Assembly: GCA_030068075.1 (NCBI GenBank) | Contig: CM057826.1 | Span: 112,802,746 to 112,866,745 of the forward strand | DNA length: 64,000 nt | Source: Paguma larvata | Taxonomy: Eukaryota; Chordata; Mammalia; Carnivora; Viverridae | Direction of reading: 5' to 3' | Shown here: positions 37,395 to 49,671 of the stretch, piece after piece | Layout of the letters: every line of letters starts with the position of its first letter | Numbering within the stretch: position 1 is the stretch's first letter | Position numbers and translations under genes: made by a program | The notes under the pieces: model-generated | The model's input: only the letters and a program-made list of their open reading frames with translations | What the model was told of the DNA's origin: nothing | The model's database searches: none

Positions 37395-38661
37395 ATGAGG
37401 AAAGAATATTCTTCTCAAGAATTGGTGCTGTCACAACTGGATATCCACAAACAAAAGAATAAAGTTGGATCTCTACCTCACAACAAATACAGAGTTAATT
37501 CAAAATTCATCAAAGACCTAAATGAGAGTTAAGACTATAAAGCTTTTAGGAGAAAACATAGGCAAAAATGTTTATGACCTTGGATTAGGTAGTGACTTCT
37601 TAGATATGACCCACAAGTCCAAGCAACACAAGACAAAATAGGTGAAACTGATGTCAAAATTAAAAACTTTTGTGCTTCAAAGGAGTATCGAGAAGGTCAA
37701 AAGACAATCCAGAGAATGGGAGAAAATATTTGCAAACCATATATCCAATAATATATATCCATAATGTATGAGAGTGTACACTTATCGTGAAGAGCACTGA
37801 GTAACATATAGAATTGTTGAATCATATTGTACACCTGAAACTAATCTAACGCTGTATGTTAATTATACTTGAATTTTTAAAAAGCCTAATTAAAACATGG
37901 GCAAAAAATTCGAGTAGATGTTTCTCCAAAAAGATATGTTGATGGCCAATAGGTGCCTCAAAAGATGCTCAGCGTCATTATTCATCCAGAAGTGCAAATC
38001 AGAATCACAATGAGATACCACTTCAAACGTGCTAGGATGGCTACAATAAAGAAGATACATGGTGACAAGTGTTGGAAAGGGTGGGGAGAAATGGTGACCC
38101 TTACACAGCGCTGATGCAGATGTTATGGAAACCAGTTTTTCAGTGCCTCAGCAAAGAAACAGAGTTACCACTTGACCCTGTACAATACTGAAAACATACG
38201 TGTTTTGTGAAAACACAAAAACTTACACAGGAGTGTTTATAGCACCATTATTCATAATAGGCAGAATGTGGAGACCCAGTGTCCATCAATTGATGAGTAT
38301 ATAACCAAATGTGGTATGCTTATACATGGAAAATTATTCAGCCAAAATGAAAGAAATTCTCACCCATGCTATAACTTGACTGAAGCTTGAAAACTAAAGC
38401 TAAGCGGAGAAGCCAGTTACCAAAGTCACATATTGTAGGAGTGAATTTATTAGAAATGTGTAGAATTGGTAAATCCACAAGGATGGAAAATAGATTAGTG
38501 GTTGCCACCGGCACGGAGGGAAAGAGTGGGCAGTGACTGCCAGTGAGTATGGAGCTTCTTGTTCGGGTGATGAGAATATTCCAGAACTAGTGTTGATGGT
38601 TGCACGACTCTGAATAAACCAAAAACGAGGAGTTACACACCTTAAAGGGTGAAGTTTATGG
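37395..38661 (+). mobile_element. Old L1 3' half, sense
   Basis: ORF2-end and 3' UTR-like blocks run in sense order: 'aaaacttttgtgcttcaaag', 'agtgcaaatcagaatcacaa', 'agcaccattattcataatag' and 'gtggttgccaccggcacgg'. It carries many stops and indels. A younger L1 tail is inserted near 37770-37882. Confidence 0.85.
37770..37882 (+). mobile_element. Short L1 3' tail inserted in the older L1
   Basis: 'gaattgttgaatcatattgt' and 'acacctgaaactaatctaac' then 'gtatgttaattatacttgaa' is the extreme 3' end of a carnivore L1, and it interrupts ORF2-like sequence of the surrounding copy. Confidence 0.6.
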
Positions 38662-39440
38662 GGAGAGCTCGTTTCCCTACAGCCGAAAGTTCCTATTAAC
38701 ATACCTTTAAAAAACTTTTACCAATGTGATGGGTAAGAAATAATTCCTTTGAGATAGGTTTAAAAACAAAAGCAAAATATAACACCCATCAAGGGTTAAT
38801 AGTGATTATCATTGTGAGCTCTGATTTCAGAGGATAATTTACTGTTTTTTGTTACTCTGTATGATTTGGGTTTTTTTGTTCACCTCACATTTTAATGGAA
38901 ATAGTAAGACTCTCAAGTTCAAATAACTGAAAATCCCAAGTCTCAAATTCATTCTGCAGCCCCATCCCTTGTGCAGATTGTTATTGTTCCTCATAATTTG
39001 GGTCCTTGAGTGGTAATTCTAACATCCTCCAGCCCCACACTGAATGAATGTGAATGCTAAGTCTTATTAGCATCTGAGGTGGGTTTGCCTGGAACCACCC
39101 CCTCGTTTGTTTTCCACAGCCTCCCCCATGGCAGAAGCTTCACATGGAACGTAGATGTTTGGGATTAAGTATAAAAGCTGTGGCCAGAGAATAGAGGAGG
39201 TTTTTGTTTTGTTTTATTTTTTTTTTGTGCAGAGTAGTAGTAAAAGTACAGAATTATATGATTTTATATAGAAAACATCTCATCCATCTCGTTTTAGCCT
39301 CTATTTTCTCAAATATCCAGGCTATTGGCTAGTCTGATCTGAACCGTTATCAATGATCTGTACACTGATAATTGGCTCTGAGAATCGAAGGAAAGCATTC
39401 TTCAGAACTTTCTTCATGTGTTTTTTTGAAAATTATTTTT
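38662..39440. other. Intronic DNA, no feature recognised
   Basis: No gene or clear repeat. Confidence 0.4.
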
Positions 39441-39444
39441 TAAA

Positions 39445-39654
39445 TATTCTGATCCTGGAAAATATGATACATGCTTCTTGTTAAAAATATTAAACAGTTT
39501 TGGGGGAAAAAGTTTTAATTACCTAGCAGTAGTGTCTAGTTACATAATTTTCTTGGTTCATTTCCTAATTGGTATTTATTTCATTTATTTCTTTTTTTAA
39601 GTTTATTTCTTTATTTTGAGAGAGAGGGAGAGAGAGAGAGAGAGAGAGAGGGGG

Positions 39655-39694
<40 letters not shown>

Positions 39695-40025
39695 GGGAGA
39701 ATCTCAAGCAGTTTGTGTACCATTGACACAGAGCCTGATGCGGGGCTTGATCCTACAACCCAGGAGATCATGACCTGAGCGAAATCAAGAGTCTGATGCT
39801 TAACTGACTGAGCCACCCAGCCACCCCCTTAATTGGCATTTAGATTGTTTCTCAACTTTTTTGCTGCTACAAATAATGCTATGATGAAGTCCTGATAATT
39901 ACCTATTTTTGTACTTATTCAATAATCTTTTAAAGGAGATAGAGCAAAATTGGATTTCTGGGCCTCATATTATCTTTTGATACATATTATCAGATTGCTA
40001 TGTAAAAAAGCTTGACCAGTTATAC
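39445..40025 (-). mobile_element. Old L1ME-like fragment, antisense, split by a SINE
   Basis: After the SINE, 'tgctgctacaaataatgcta' and 'ttggatttctgggcctcata' match the complement of an L1ME 3' region. The left part before the SINE is AT-rich and continuous with it when the insert is removed. Confidence 0.5.
39579..39829 (-). mobile_element. Carnivore tRNA-Lys SINE with expanded GA tract, antisense
   Basis: Complement SINE whose CT-rich body has grown into a GA tract of about 80 nt (39619-39700) with a run of eight G. The duplication taattggYattta lies at 39566-39578 and 39830-39842 with one mismatch. Confidence 0.92.
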
Positions 40026-40094
40026 TTTTTTCTTTCTTTGCTTTATGTTCTCGTCCTCTCCCAAACACTCTCTTTTAGATTTTTGATACAGCAG

Positions 40095-40235
40095 GCCAAT
40101 ATTTATTGATAGCCTACTGTGTCAAGGTCAAAGCTAGATCCTTCCCCTGCAGTGTTTTAAAGCTCAGGTTAAATAACTCGCCCACAATGAAAGTAGGTTG
40201 CCGAGCCAAGGTGTGAGTCCAGGTATCGTGGACGC
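40095..40235 (-). repeat. MIR-like, antisense
   Basis: 'atatttattgatagcctact' and 'aaataactcgcccacaatga' fit a diverged reverse MIR. Confidence 0.45.
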
Positions 40236-40239
40236 CACC

Positions 40240-42280
40240 TTGAGCAAAGTGGGGAGGTAGGAATATGGATGTTTATAAAGGATGGATTTATGTCAAACTA
40301 TAGAGTGCTTTGGGTCCCAGGTTATGCAGAAGGGATCTGTCCTTTCAGTAACCAGCAACCACATGAAGGTTTCTGAACAGGGATAATGGGATGATAGCTG
40401 TGATCTCGACTCTGAGGAAATTTGTTTTCTTAGCCCTTGACATGGGTTTAAGCAAGGCATTTTAGGCAGACATTCTAAATGAGTGGGTTGTGTTGGGGGG
40501 ACATCAAAGAAAGAAGGACACATTAGTGCTTTCTTTCCCCTCCTTTGCCACAAAATGTGAGAACAATGGCTAGCCACTGTATCCAGAAAATGAAATACGG
40601 ACAAGGTGTTTTTTTTTGTTTTTTTTTTAAGAGAAAAAGCTGTCACAGCTGCTGAATCTAAAATTAGACCCTCAAGCTGTGTGTTGGTTAGCAGGTGTGG
40701 GTATGTGACAGGAAACCAGATGTCATTCTGTCCCTTCGCGTGGCCTGTCGGCTCAGTTCAGAGATGGGCTCCAAAAGGGTTCCCTGAGAATCCGACTCAG
40801 CCTTCATTTGTGTTTCTTCAGATAGGTCCAGTTCTGCCTTCCCGCTGATGTCTTTGCGGTACCGGCACCTCCTCAGGCAAGAGCTACATTGTGATGTCGC
40901 GTTCCCTCGAGCACACCAACGCTGGGGCTGCGGGCTTCTCGCTGGCGGAGGCATGCTTTCTGCTGCGGAAACCTTACATTCCAAGAGAAACTTATTAATT
41001 TCCTACTATGTTTGGTCCTATTTTCAAAAATATATCTGTTTAGTGGTTTCTGCTTCTTTACCTTCTAATTGATGTTTCCAGTACTATGTGGGAATGTGAT
41101 GGACACACATTTGATCTGGCTTATTTACTCTATCCCAGCAATTCTAAGAAGACAATTATCTTGTAAAAGTATTTTCTTTGGGCTTTGCTCTTTCACTATA
41201 ACTGTATGAGTTTGGGGGTGAGCCGTAACTTTTCTGTTATCTTGAAGCAAGGATTTAGTTCTCATCGTCAGCGGAGACTCACTCTTTTCATGACGTTGCC
41301 GAGCTGGGTTTGTTTTTGCTTTCGATGAACGAGACCATGAACGATGATCCCATGCCCAGTGCTGAGTATCTTAGTGGCCCGTATCTTTCCATCAAGCTTT
41401 TGCTTATTCACTCGTGCTTATAAACCTTATTTCTGAGATTTAAAATGGGCAGCCTAGTAGAGTGTGGGTTAATAACATTGGATCCATTGAACTAACATTC
41501 ATGAAACAGCAAAGAATTTCCACCTGGAAAGTAGTCAAAGGGACAAAAATGCCCAAATCAAACTTTACACTCAGATTAAGTTAATGGGATGAGCAGCTGT
41601 TTTTAGTTCACAAAATTTTCATTATAATTGAAGTTACACACATGAATATTCTTCATTCTAATAAGATGTACATTTTGTACTTTTTATCTTTCAATTTCTA
41701 TATTAAAACATCTGAGTCTTGAGTATTCATCTGGTGAATCCCAAATACCTGTTTCGAGGGCTGATTGTTGGGCATTGTTGTGTGTGTCTGTATCCATTTT
41801 TTCCTTGCTTTGAAGTGTTGTTGTTTTTTCCTAGTAGCAAGTTTGACAGTTTGGTGACTTCCATGTGTTGGGCACCAGCCTTTTTGGTTGACCTTCAAAC
41901 TTGCTTTCACTGAAATATTAAAATATTCTGGCTTTGTTAACTTTACTTAGGAATTATTTCTAAGCTCCATTCCTGACAGCAAAGGGCTTGAGGGTGTAGT
42001 TATCAAATAGCCTGGATAAATACCACCATATTCATCCCAAAACATGACTCCCTGTGCTCATATTGGCCTTAATTTCCAGGGCACCAGTGGGCGATCAGAC
42101 AATTAGCAGGATGCACTGCCAGTTACAGAACGCTGAGCATCAGGGCCTTTTCTGTGTCAATATGACATCTGGGCAGGAGTCTTATTTTTGGCTCCATAAC
42201 ACTGACCTGCAAAAGATACTCTTGTGCTTTTTATGTTTGTATTTACATAGTCACAGTCTTCTCTGCCTTCCCAGTATGCC
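40240..42280. other. Intronic DNA, no gene seen
   Basis: Mostly unique. Open frames at 40606-40984 overlap on both strands and resemble no known protein. Confidence 0.4.
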
Positions 42281-42284
42281 TTCC

Positions 42285-42491
42285 GTGTATACTGAGGATA
42301 CACTTTCCATCTGTGTGTATACTGAGGATATACTTCCCATCCTGGTGTATGCTGAGGGTACACTTCCCATCCTGGTGTATGCCGAGGGTACACTTCCCAT
42401 CCTGGTGTATACTGAGGATACTGAGGATACACTTCTCATCTGTATGTATAGTGAGATACACTTCCCATCCTGGTGTATACTGAGGATACTG
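42285..42491. repeat. 30-bp minisatellite, about 7 copies
   Basis: The unit begins gtgtatactgaggatacact and continues with a C-rich 'tcccatcctg' part. Unit starts are at 42285, 42315, 42345, 42375, 42405 and 42472, with one 9-bp internal duplication and one degenerate unit between the last two. Because 30 is a multiple of three, frames stay open on both strands. Confidence 0.95.
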
Positions 42492-42499
42492 TAACACAG

Positions 42500-44235
42500 T
42501 GCTCAGATGCTTGAAGACAGTGCTATTTGTTCACCGAATGGCAGGTCTTGCATCTTATGGGCTGAAATGGGGTTGAGGGAAGTGAAAAGGGGTGGAGTTG
42601 TCAGGAGTGGTAAGTGCAAAGTGGGAACGTCCAATATCATTTGGTAGGGATTCAACGTAGAGGAAATCTTGAACCAGTAATATGGAGGCCTTGCTTCTGG
42701 TTTTTGCTGCTTGGTCACTCATATCTACAGTTGACTCTGGTAAGAGGGACAAAGCGGGCCTCAACTCCCTCATAATGTGAAGATTTAAAAGACAATAAAG
42801 GGGAATGCTCTATACGTGGAGAGTATAAGGCATTAGACAATGAAAGTTGTTGGAACTAATGGTGAATAAATGCTGTTTTCAAAGGGAGGTGGCTCCTTAA
42901 AGGTACTAACTTTGAAAAGTGGAATAAACTGTTTTATTGAAAACAGAGGTGATGATTGAACTGGAAACAAGGATGTTTGGCTGGGGGAGGATCCTATGCC
43001 ATTTACAAGTAAGAACTTTTGAAATATCTTTTGATTTTTTTTATTCTCATCCTCCTTGCCCTTCGGTTTGGGTTGTGTGTCAGTGTAGAATTCAAGGGGG
43101 AAGTTAAACATGTAGATTCGTTGCGTTGGCTCTAGTTTTGTAGGCCTGTGCTAGCTCTTGGGAATCAACATTTCTTAAGTTCTTCAGGTGAATCTGTTGT
43201 GCGCTTAGATTTGGGAGCCCCTGGTAACTAGTCAGTATCCTGCAAACATACTGCTGACATGTGTTAATCTTATAAAGCATGACCACATGATAATCTGGCC
43301 CTTCAGCAAAGAGTTAAACACTTTTAACAGAAACACCCTCCTGAAGAGTTCAACAAAATTCAGTTGAGGGCCTTCTTGAATTTATGCAAGGAAGGAATTG
43401 TCAGTGGGAGGAAGGGAGGAAGGAGGAAGAGGGGAGCCTTCACTGACTCTGATTAGTGTCAGAATTGTGTTGCAGCGGTTGCTCTTATGGATCAGAGATG
43501 CTGGTTAGATTTTCTTTCTTGCAGCATCTTACATGTGTAGTAAATATATAGGTTGAGTATTAAAACTTAGAGTATTTTATCGCCAGGCATGGATATCACG
43601 CAGAACAACCTAAAGGTCTTAAGACAACACACCAGGAATCTGATGCCCATCTGCCTGGTCTCAGGATGTGCCTCCTACATCAGGTTAGAAACTGGGAGCT
43701 TGGTTGTCCTCTTTCCAATCAAGGATAATATTGGTAGCTAAGCAAAGAGATGGAGAATAAAAAAGCCAGGCAGAGTTTAGTTTCCTGATCTGCACTGAAA
43801 CAGCTACATTTTGAGACCTTTTCTGTGCCGGAGGTCAGAGGCAGCTACACTCTATGTGCCTGACCTGAAGAGCGTTGGATCATTGGGAGGATTTAGGTGG
43901 GAATATCTAGCTGCTTCTGTTTGAGTCTCCCCTCTGCTCTAGGATGACTCAACAGCCTCTTGTCTGAAGGTAGGAAAACCCGGCCCCTCACATAGGTCTA
44001 GTTTGGGCGAGTCTTACTCCAAGTGTCCTTATTATCCTATGTTAAAATAATCTTTCCTCTTTTTTTCCTACACGTATTGCATGCTCATTGTAGGACAGTT
44101 GCAAAATACGTGTAAGAAAAAACAGAATATGTTCATGCCCTCTTCAGGTGTGTGCTCTTTCTAGCAGCTGGTGGCCCCAAAGGGACTAGTATTCTGACCT
44201 CCAGCCTTATAGATTAACACTGCGTCTTGTTGATC
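42500..44235. other. Intronic DNA, no gene seen
   Basis: Unique-looking sequence without recognisable exon, RNA gene or young mobile element. Confidence 0.4.
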
Positions 44236-44239
44236 TTTG

Positions 44240-44760
44240 TGTGGGATGGACTCATAGAGTATATATTCTGACGTATCAGTTTTCTTTTGCTAAATCTTGT
44301 GTCTGGGAGCCTCATTGGGTTGTATCAGTACTTGTTTTTCCAGTGCTGTGTAGCATACTGCAGTTGCTACAATTTATTACTCATTCTGCAGAAAAATCAC
44401 TTTTGCAAACATGGAATCACACTGTACATAGTATTCTGACTTTTACATTTATTTAACATTACATTTGGGACTGTCTTTCCTTATTAAATGTGTCATTTTA
44501 AAATGACTTTATAACTGTTTAGATGTATTCATTGGATAAAATTACTCTAGTGTGTTTTATTAAATGTCCGTGTTGGGCATTTGCATTATTTCTTGTTATT
44601 TACTCTTATAAATAATAATGTGATGAATATCTTTATGGGCTGCTCTAAGCCCTCAACTAAGATTATTTGCTTAGGACATATTTTTAGAAGTAGATATATG
44701 AGTCTAAGGATTTGTATGTGTTTGAGGCATTTATTAGGTTAGGTGTTGCTAAACTGAAGC
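44240..44760 (-). mobile_element. Old L1ME-like fragment, antisense (includes copy A of a duplication)
   Basis: 'cttataaataataatgtgat' then 'gcttaggacatatttttaga' resembles the complement of an L1ME 3' region. Positions 44341-44630 recur at 50261-50554 with only scattered differences. Confidence 0.55.
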
Positions 44761-45164
44761 ATGCATTTCTAAGCATCTGAGAAAAGTCCCCAAGGGCAAG
44801 GCAGTCGGCTGTGTTGTATAGACCTACATTGGAATTGGGATCAGAAAAGCTACATAATTTGCAAGGCCTGGTGCAAAATGAAAATTCAGAGTTCCTTGTT
44901 TCAAACGTGTGAGAACTTCAAACCCAGTGACGTCAGATCATTTAACTAAGTATGTAGCCCTTCTGGTAGCTGAGCACGGTGTGTCAGCTGAGCACAGGAA
45001 GATGTGTCCTTGAAACTGGCACCAAATGGGATGCCCTGGAAGATAAGAATCTGATTGGACAGGTTCACAAACTGTGGTAGAGTTTGAAACTTTGCCCACC
45101 GCTCAGGATGCCAGTAAGCTTGCAGTGAGTAGACATTTTTCTAGGTACTTTGATTGTGGGGATA

Positions 45165-45390
45165 TGGGATCTGAGGTTAACTGTGCGGATTTAAATAATG
45201 GCTCTGCCACTTGTTTTTCTGAGATTTCAGCAAATTTGCATCTTCGAACCTCAGTTTTTTTAATCTGTAAACTGGGGTTAATATTACTTCATAAGATTGT
45301 TGTGAGAATTAACTGAAATGTGTGTATATAAAGGACTTAATACAGTCCTTTACCACGGTTGGCTATAAACAAGTGTTACCTATTATTTGA
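45165..45390 (+). repeat. MIR
   Basis: 'aatggctctgccacttgttt', 'ttttttaatctgtaaactgg' and 'aagattgttgtgagaattaa' follow the MIR order in sense orientation. Confidence 0.75.
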
Positions 45391-45939
45391 TTATCATAAG
45401 AGACTGAGCTACCCTGCACTAGGCGATTGGGCTCCTGAGATTCTACCATTCGATTATTCCTTAGCATCATGGCATTTCCTGCTGCAGCTCACTGTTAATA
45501 ATTGAGGGCTATTGCTAATAACCCATGCCTGGGAGGCATTAGAGTGGCTCAGGGAAGGGGGGGCTCTAGGAGTGGGTGTTAGAGAGGCCAGTGGGGTGTT
45601 TGGTTTCACATGGCTGGTGTGCAGAGTACATGTGTGATGTGTGATAGCAGGGTGGGGTGGAGGCTGATGAGATGGGAGGGTTCTGGAGCCCTAAGGCTTT
45701 GAATGCCAGAATGGGGAGGGAGAGACTCATTTCCAGGTGGTTTAGTATGATTGAGTGTCACCTAGAAGTTTATGAGGTACGAAGGTTTGGGAATTGACCA
45801 GACCTGGAATTTGTGCTATGAGCATTTGACTTCTCAGACACTGTGTATCTTTGTGTAAATGGTAATAATAATGATGGTAGTATTAAATGGCATTGTTATT
45901 AGTAATAGTAGTGATAGTAGCGGTGTCAGTATTATTAAC

Positions 45940-46150
45940 TAACATTTATTGAATGGTTGCCCGAATTGCAACCATTGAGTGCTTTACATATAATACCTTA
46001 TTCACCTTTGGAACAACCTATGTAATAGGTGTTATTAATCCCATTTTACTGAGGAGACGGAACCTCACAGAGCGTCAGGTACTTGCCTATGTAGGCAGGT
46101 CAGAGATGAGATGTGAATCTAGGTAATCTGACTCCAGGAACTCTACCCTT
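45940..46150 (-). repeat. MIR, antisense
   Basis: 'aacatttattgaatggttgc', 'cattttactgaggagacgga' and 'atctgactccaggaactcta' run in reverse MIR order. Confidence 0.75.
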
Positions 46151-46171
46151 AGTCTTCGTTTTCTTTTTCTC

Positions 46172-46174
<3 letters not shown>

Positions 46175-46210
<36 letters not shown>
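46175..46210. repeat. (TG)n microsatellite
   Basis: About 17 pure TG units. Confidence 0.95.
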
Positions 46211-46212
<2 letters not shown>

Positions 46213-46214
46213 GC

Positions 46215-47240
46215 TGAAAACTGCTTAGCACTTGAGAACTCTGTGAGTTGAATTGGTTCTCTGTGGGAGCATTATGACATAAATGGGCTTGGTAAGAGAG
46301 GGTGGGAGAGACCACATATTCTGGCTTGGTGGGTTTCATGTATGAACTAGGCAGTCTCTGCGTGACTGCTAGACTCAGGGGTTAGCAGGGGCAACAGCAG
46401 GCAGCCTGACCCGCACACTCTGCCTTTCTTTTGGGCTGCCCCTCTGTGGTTACAGGAGAATGCCAAAATCACCATGCTTAGAACTGAGATGTCATCACCA
46501 CAGGAATATCTGTGAGACCTTTTTTTCCCCTCCAAGACACTTTAATTAAATTCCCATCATGAAAACAATTAGACAAGATTTGCCATACCTAAGCAGTCAA
46601 TAATTCAAGGACAGGATCTCATTAAGAGCTTTCGCTTTTCCGGAAACTGCCATTTTGAGAATTCAGAGCTGGTGGCTGTGTGCTCTGGGGATTTTATCCA
46701 TATTTCCTCTGAACTTTTTTTTTATTTTCCCAAATCCAGAAGGAAACACATTTTTAAATGACCTAAAAGTAGGAGACTGATCGTACACACCACCACTGAC
46801 TTTCACAAAGATGTTCCTCAGTTTGAGGTGTGCTTTTCCTGTCCTTATTCCATTGCCTTCTGTGTTGAATTATGCCTGCGTGTGGACAAAGCCGTAGATG
46901 TGACTGTGATATAGGCACTTCACAAGTGAGTGAGCCTCCTCCTCAGCATAATTTTCCAGATACTGTGGTGCCTTATCTCTCAGCCAGGTGAAGGCTGCCC
47001 CTTACTGATGTTGGCAGGTAGAAATCTTGAGATATTTGGTTTAGTTTCCCTGATAGAAGTATTGAGACGAACTATAAATTGGCCCATTATTTTGCCTCTT
47101 TCTCTTCTGTACCCTCTCTTTTCCTTTCTATGCTTTTGTTCCTAATGCGTTACTGATTTTCTACCATGTGCTAGCCATCAAAGTTGGCATTGAGGCAATA
47201 AAAAAAAGTACAAATACAACCATTTAGAAAAACCATTGAT
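46215..47240. other. Intronic DNA, no feature recognised
   Basis: No gene-like or clear repeat structure. Confidence 0.4.
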
Positions 47241-47244
47241 GTCC

Positions 47245-47460
47245 TCTAGTAAAGACAGACCCAGACATTCAGCTATGAGTCTAGAGACACTTGTGTACAT
47301 ATGTACCTAGATGCTTTATAAAATGCTCGTCTTCAGGAGAGTGGATAAATAATCGGGAGCATTTTCAAACAGTGGAACAGTACGCAGCAATGAAAATGAA
47401 CAAATGATAGCTACATGCAATAATGTGGATGAATCTCAACTGAGCATGTGGGGGTTTATT
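47245..47460 (+). mobile_element. Old L1M-like fragment, sense
   Basis: 'acgcagcaatgaaaatgaac' and 'gcaataatgtggatgaatct' are the end-of-ORF2 pattern of an old L1. Confidence 0.55.
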
Positions 47461-47937
47461 CTCTGTGACTTAGTAAACAGTCAGGGACTAGATGAGCATG
47501 TGTTTAGGATGCTGACTTTGGGCAGTGTAGATTATAGAGAGTCCACGCTGGAGACTGGGATCCCACTGAGAGGCAGTTGTGGTCCTGGAAAGAGAAAATT
47601 GCTTTGCTAACCGCGGGCAGTAGCAGTAGCAGGGGAGAGAATGACACTTACCATTGAGAGACATTAGAAGAAAAATAAATACAATCCGATGACTGATTAA
47701 ATGCTTGGGTTGATTAGAAAGGGAAAGTACTTCCGTGTTGCTGAGGACTCTAATATCATGGACTAGGAGAGTGACTGTGTCTTTAACTGACATAGGAGCA
47801 GGACTGGGGTGTTGAGCTGTTGATACTGAATCTACAGCCAACCAAGCTATGTGACCTTGCACAAGTTATTTATCTTCTCTTTACCACAATTTCTTCATGT
47901 GTCAAAGAGAGAAAATGTTTTAAGAGTAACAATCTCA

Positions 47938-48103
47938 GGGGCGCCTGGGTGGCTCAGATGGTTAAGCATCCAACTTCAACTCAGGTCATGATCTCACGGT
48001 TAGTGGGTTTGAGCCCCATGTCAGGCTCTATGCTGACAGCTCAGAGCCTGGAGCCTGGTTTGGATTCTGTGTCTCCCTAGCTCTCTGCCCCTCTCCCCCA
48101 CCC

Positions 48104-48136
<33 letters not shown>

Positions 48137-48188
48137 TCTCTCTCTCTCTCAAAAAGTAAAATAAACATTAAAAAAAGTTTTAAAAAGA
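47938..48188 (+). mobile_element. Carnivore tRNA-Lys SINE, sense, with internal TG expansion
   Basis: Head 'ggcgcctgggtggctcagat', CT-rich body interrupted by about 14 TG units at 48107-48135, and tail 'aaaataaacattaaaa'. A diverged duplication (aagagtaacaatctca / aagagtagcaactca) lies at 47922-47937 and 48189-48203. Confidence 0.95.
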
Positions 48189-48304
48189 AAGAGTAGCAAC
48201 TCAGAAGATAATATAGTGTCCGATACATAATACACTCTGTTACTATGTAGTTTTTGAAGAGTAAAAGTGACCCTGAGTATCATCGTAAGTGTGATGCAAT
48301 CCTT

Positions 48305-48492
48305 GGCGCATCTGGGTGGCTCAGTCAGTGAAGTGTCTGACTTTGGCTCAGGTCATGATCTCAAGGGTTCATGAGCCCAGAGCCTAGAGCCTGCTTCAGA
48401 TTCTGTGTCTTGCTGTCTCTCTGTGCCACCCCTCCCCTGTTTGTACTCTATTTCTCTCTCTCTCAAAAAATAAATAAACATTAAAAAAAAAA
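48305..48492 (+). mobile_element. Carnivore tRNA-Lys SINE, sense, internally deleted
   Basis: Head 'ggcgcatctgggtggctcag' and tail 'aaataaataaacattaaaa'. About 30 nt that normally lie between 'gagccc' and 'agagcctggagcc' are missing. A perfect 19-bp duplication, taagtgtgatgcaatcctt, flanks it at 48286-48304 and 48493-48511. Confidence 0.96.
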
Positions 48493-48519
48493 TAAGTGTG
48501 ATGCAATCCTTCCTTTAGG

Positions 48520-49590
48520 CCTAACAGAGATAAAAGATAGATGTAGGAAAACTTGAATGATCTGTATGTCTCTTGAGTGAAACAAACACTTCAGGCTTGG
48601 GGGCAGTAGAAAATCTTAGGACAAAAGGCACAAAAATTGGAGGTTCTGTACTGTGAGAAAGGGAGAGCCAAGGAGGTGACTTAATGAGATTTTAAGTGAT
48701 TGTAAGTCCCTTTGCTGAGAATGGTTCTTGGGAGCACAGAGCCTTTTAAAGAATAACCTTTTATTTATACATAAATGATTTTTAGGTCCTTACTATTAGT
48801 TTGAGTTATTGCCAAGTAATACATGTTATAGAAAATTAGTAAAGTGAACATAAGTAAATAACACCTATAATTCTAATGCCCAGAGATTCTTTTCATATTT
48901 CAGCTTTATCCATTCATCTTTCCACCTGTCCATCTTTGTTTTCTTTCTCCTTCTCCTTCTCCTCCTTCCTCTTCTTTTTAAAGAGCTGGAATTAATCTAT
49001 GTATTGTTGTATAACCTGCTGTGTTTTGCACAGGAGCTTAAAAGAAGGCTTATGTAGCGTGAACGATTTAGGTTAGCTATGTGTAGTAGGACGACAATGT
49101 CTGATGTGCTTTGTCAATGAATTATTGAGGGAAAGTGCAACATTTTCTTCCCTGGCAGTCTTAAAATACACTAGGACAAACTCTCATTTCAGTGATGGTG
49201 AGGGCATGACCCAGCTTTACTGCCCAGTTATTCTTTGATATGTGGGCAAACCTTGAGAGTGCTTTTCTGCATACGTACTACATCTCCCAAAGCAGCAGAA
49301 AGAAATATTGGTTAGGATATGATGTAAGAGAGACTTTTATTAATCCCTCACCTATACTTGCCTTGAGGACTGAAGAGTTTATCTCTCCCAAGAGTGTAAG
49401 ACTGCTCAACTTTTCATTTTTAAATATTAAAATCACTGTAAAATTCTACTCCGACTAATCTAGAATAAAGACAGGAAAGATTAGTGTCACTAGGATGTAG
49501 TTTTACATGAACAAATCATTTTAAATAGGCTTAAATCTACGAGGTGGAGGCTGCTTTGCCTAGACAATTTGCCTAGACTATTTCTGTCTG
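48520..49590. other. Intronic DNA, no feature recognised
   Basis: No gene. A pyrimidine-rich TTC stretch lies at 48944-48980. Confidence 0.4.
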
Positions 49591-49597
49591 ATTGGCT

Positions 49598-49599
<2 letters not shown>

Positions 49600-49649
<50 letters not shown>

Positions 49650-49671
49650 AGAGAGAGAGAGAGAGGGAGAG
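49600..49671. repeat. Compound (TG)n(GA)n microsatellite
   Basis: About 22 TG units followed by about 11 GA units. Confidence 0.95.

Noticed and set aside
42285..42491. A CRISPR-like array
   Set aside because: The 30-bp units are directly adjacent with no unique spacers, and the genome is mammalian. It is a minisatellite.
42054..42497. Repeat proteins on both strands of the minisatellite
   Set aside because: The frames exist because the unit is 30 bp. They lie in an intron and have no supporting homology or splice signals.
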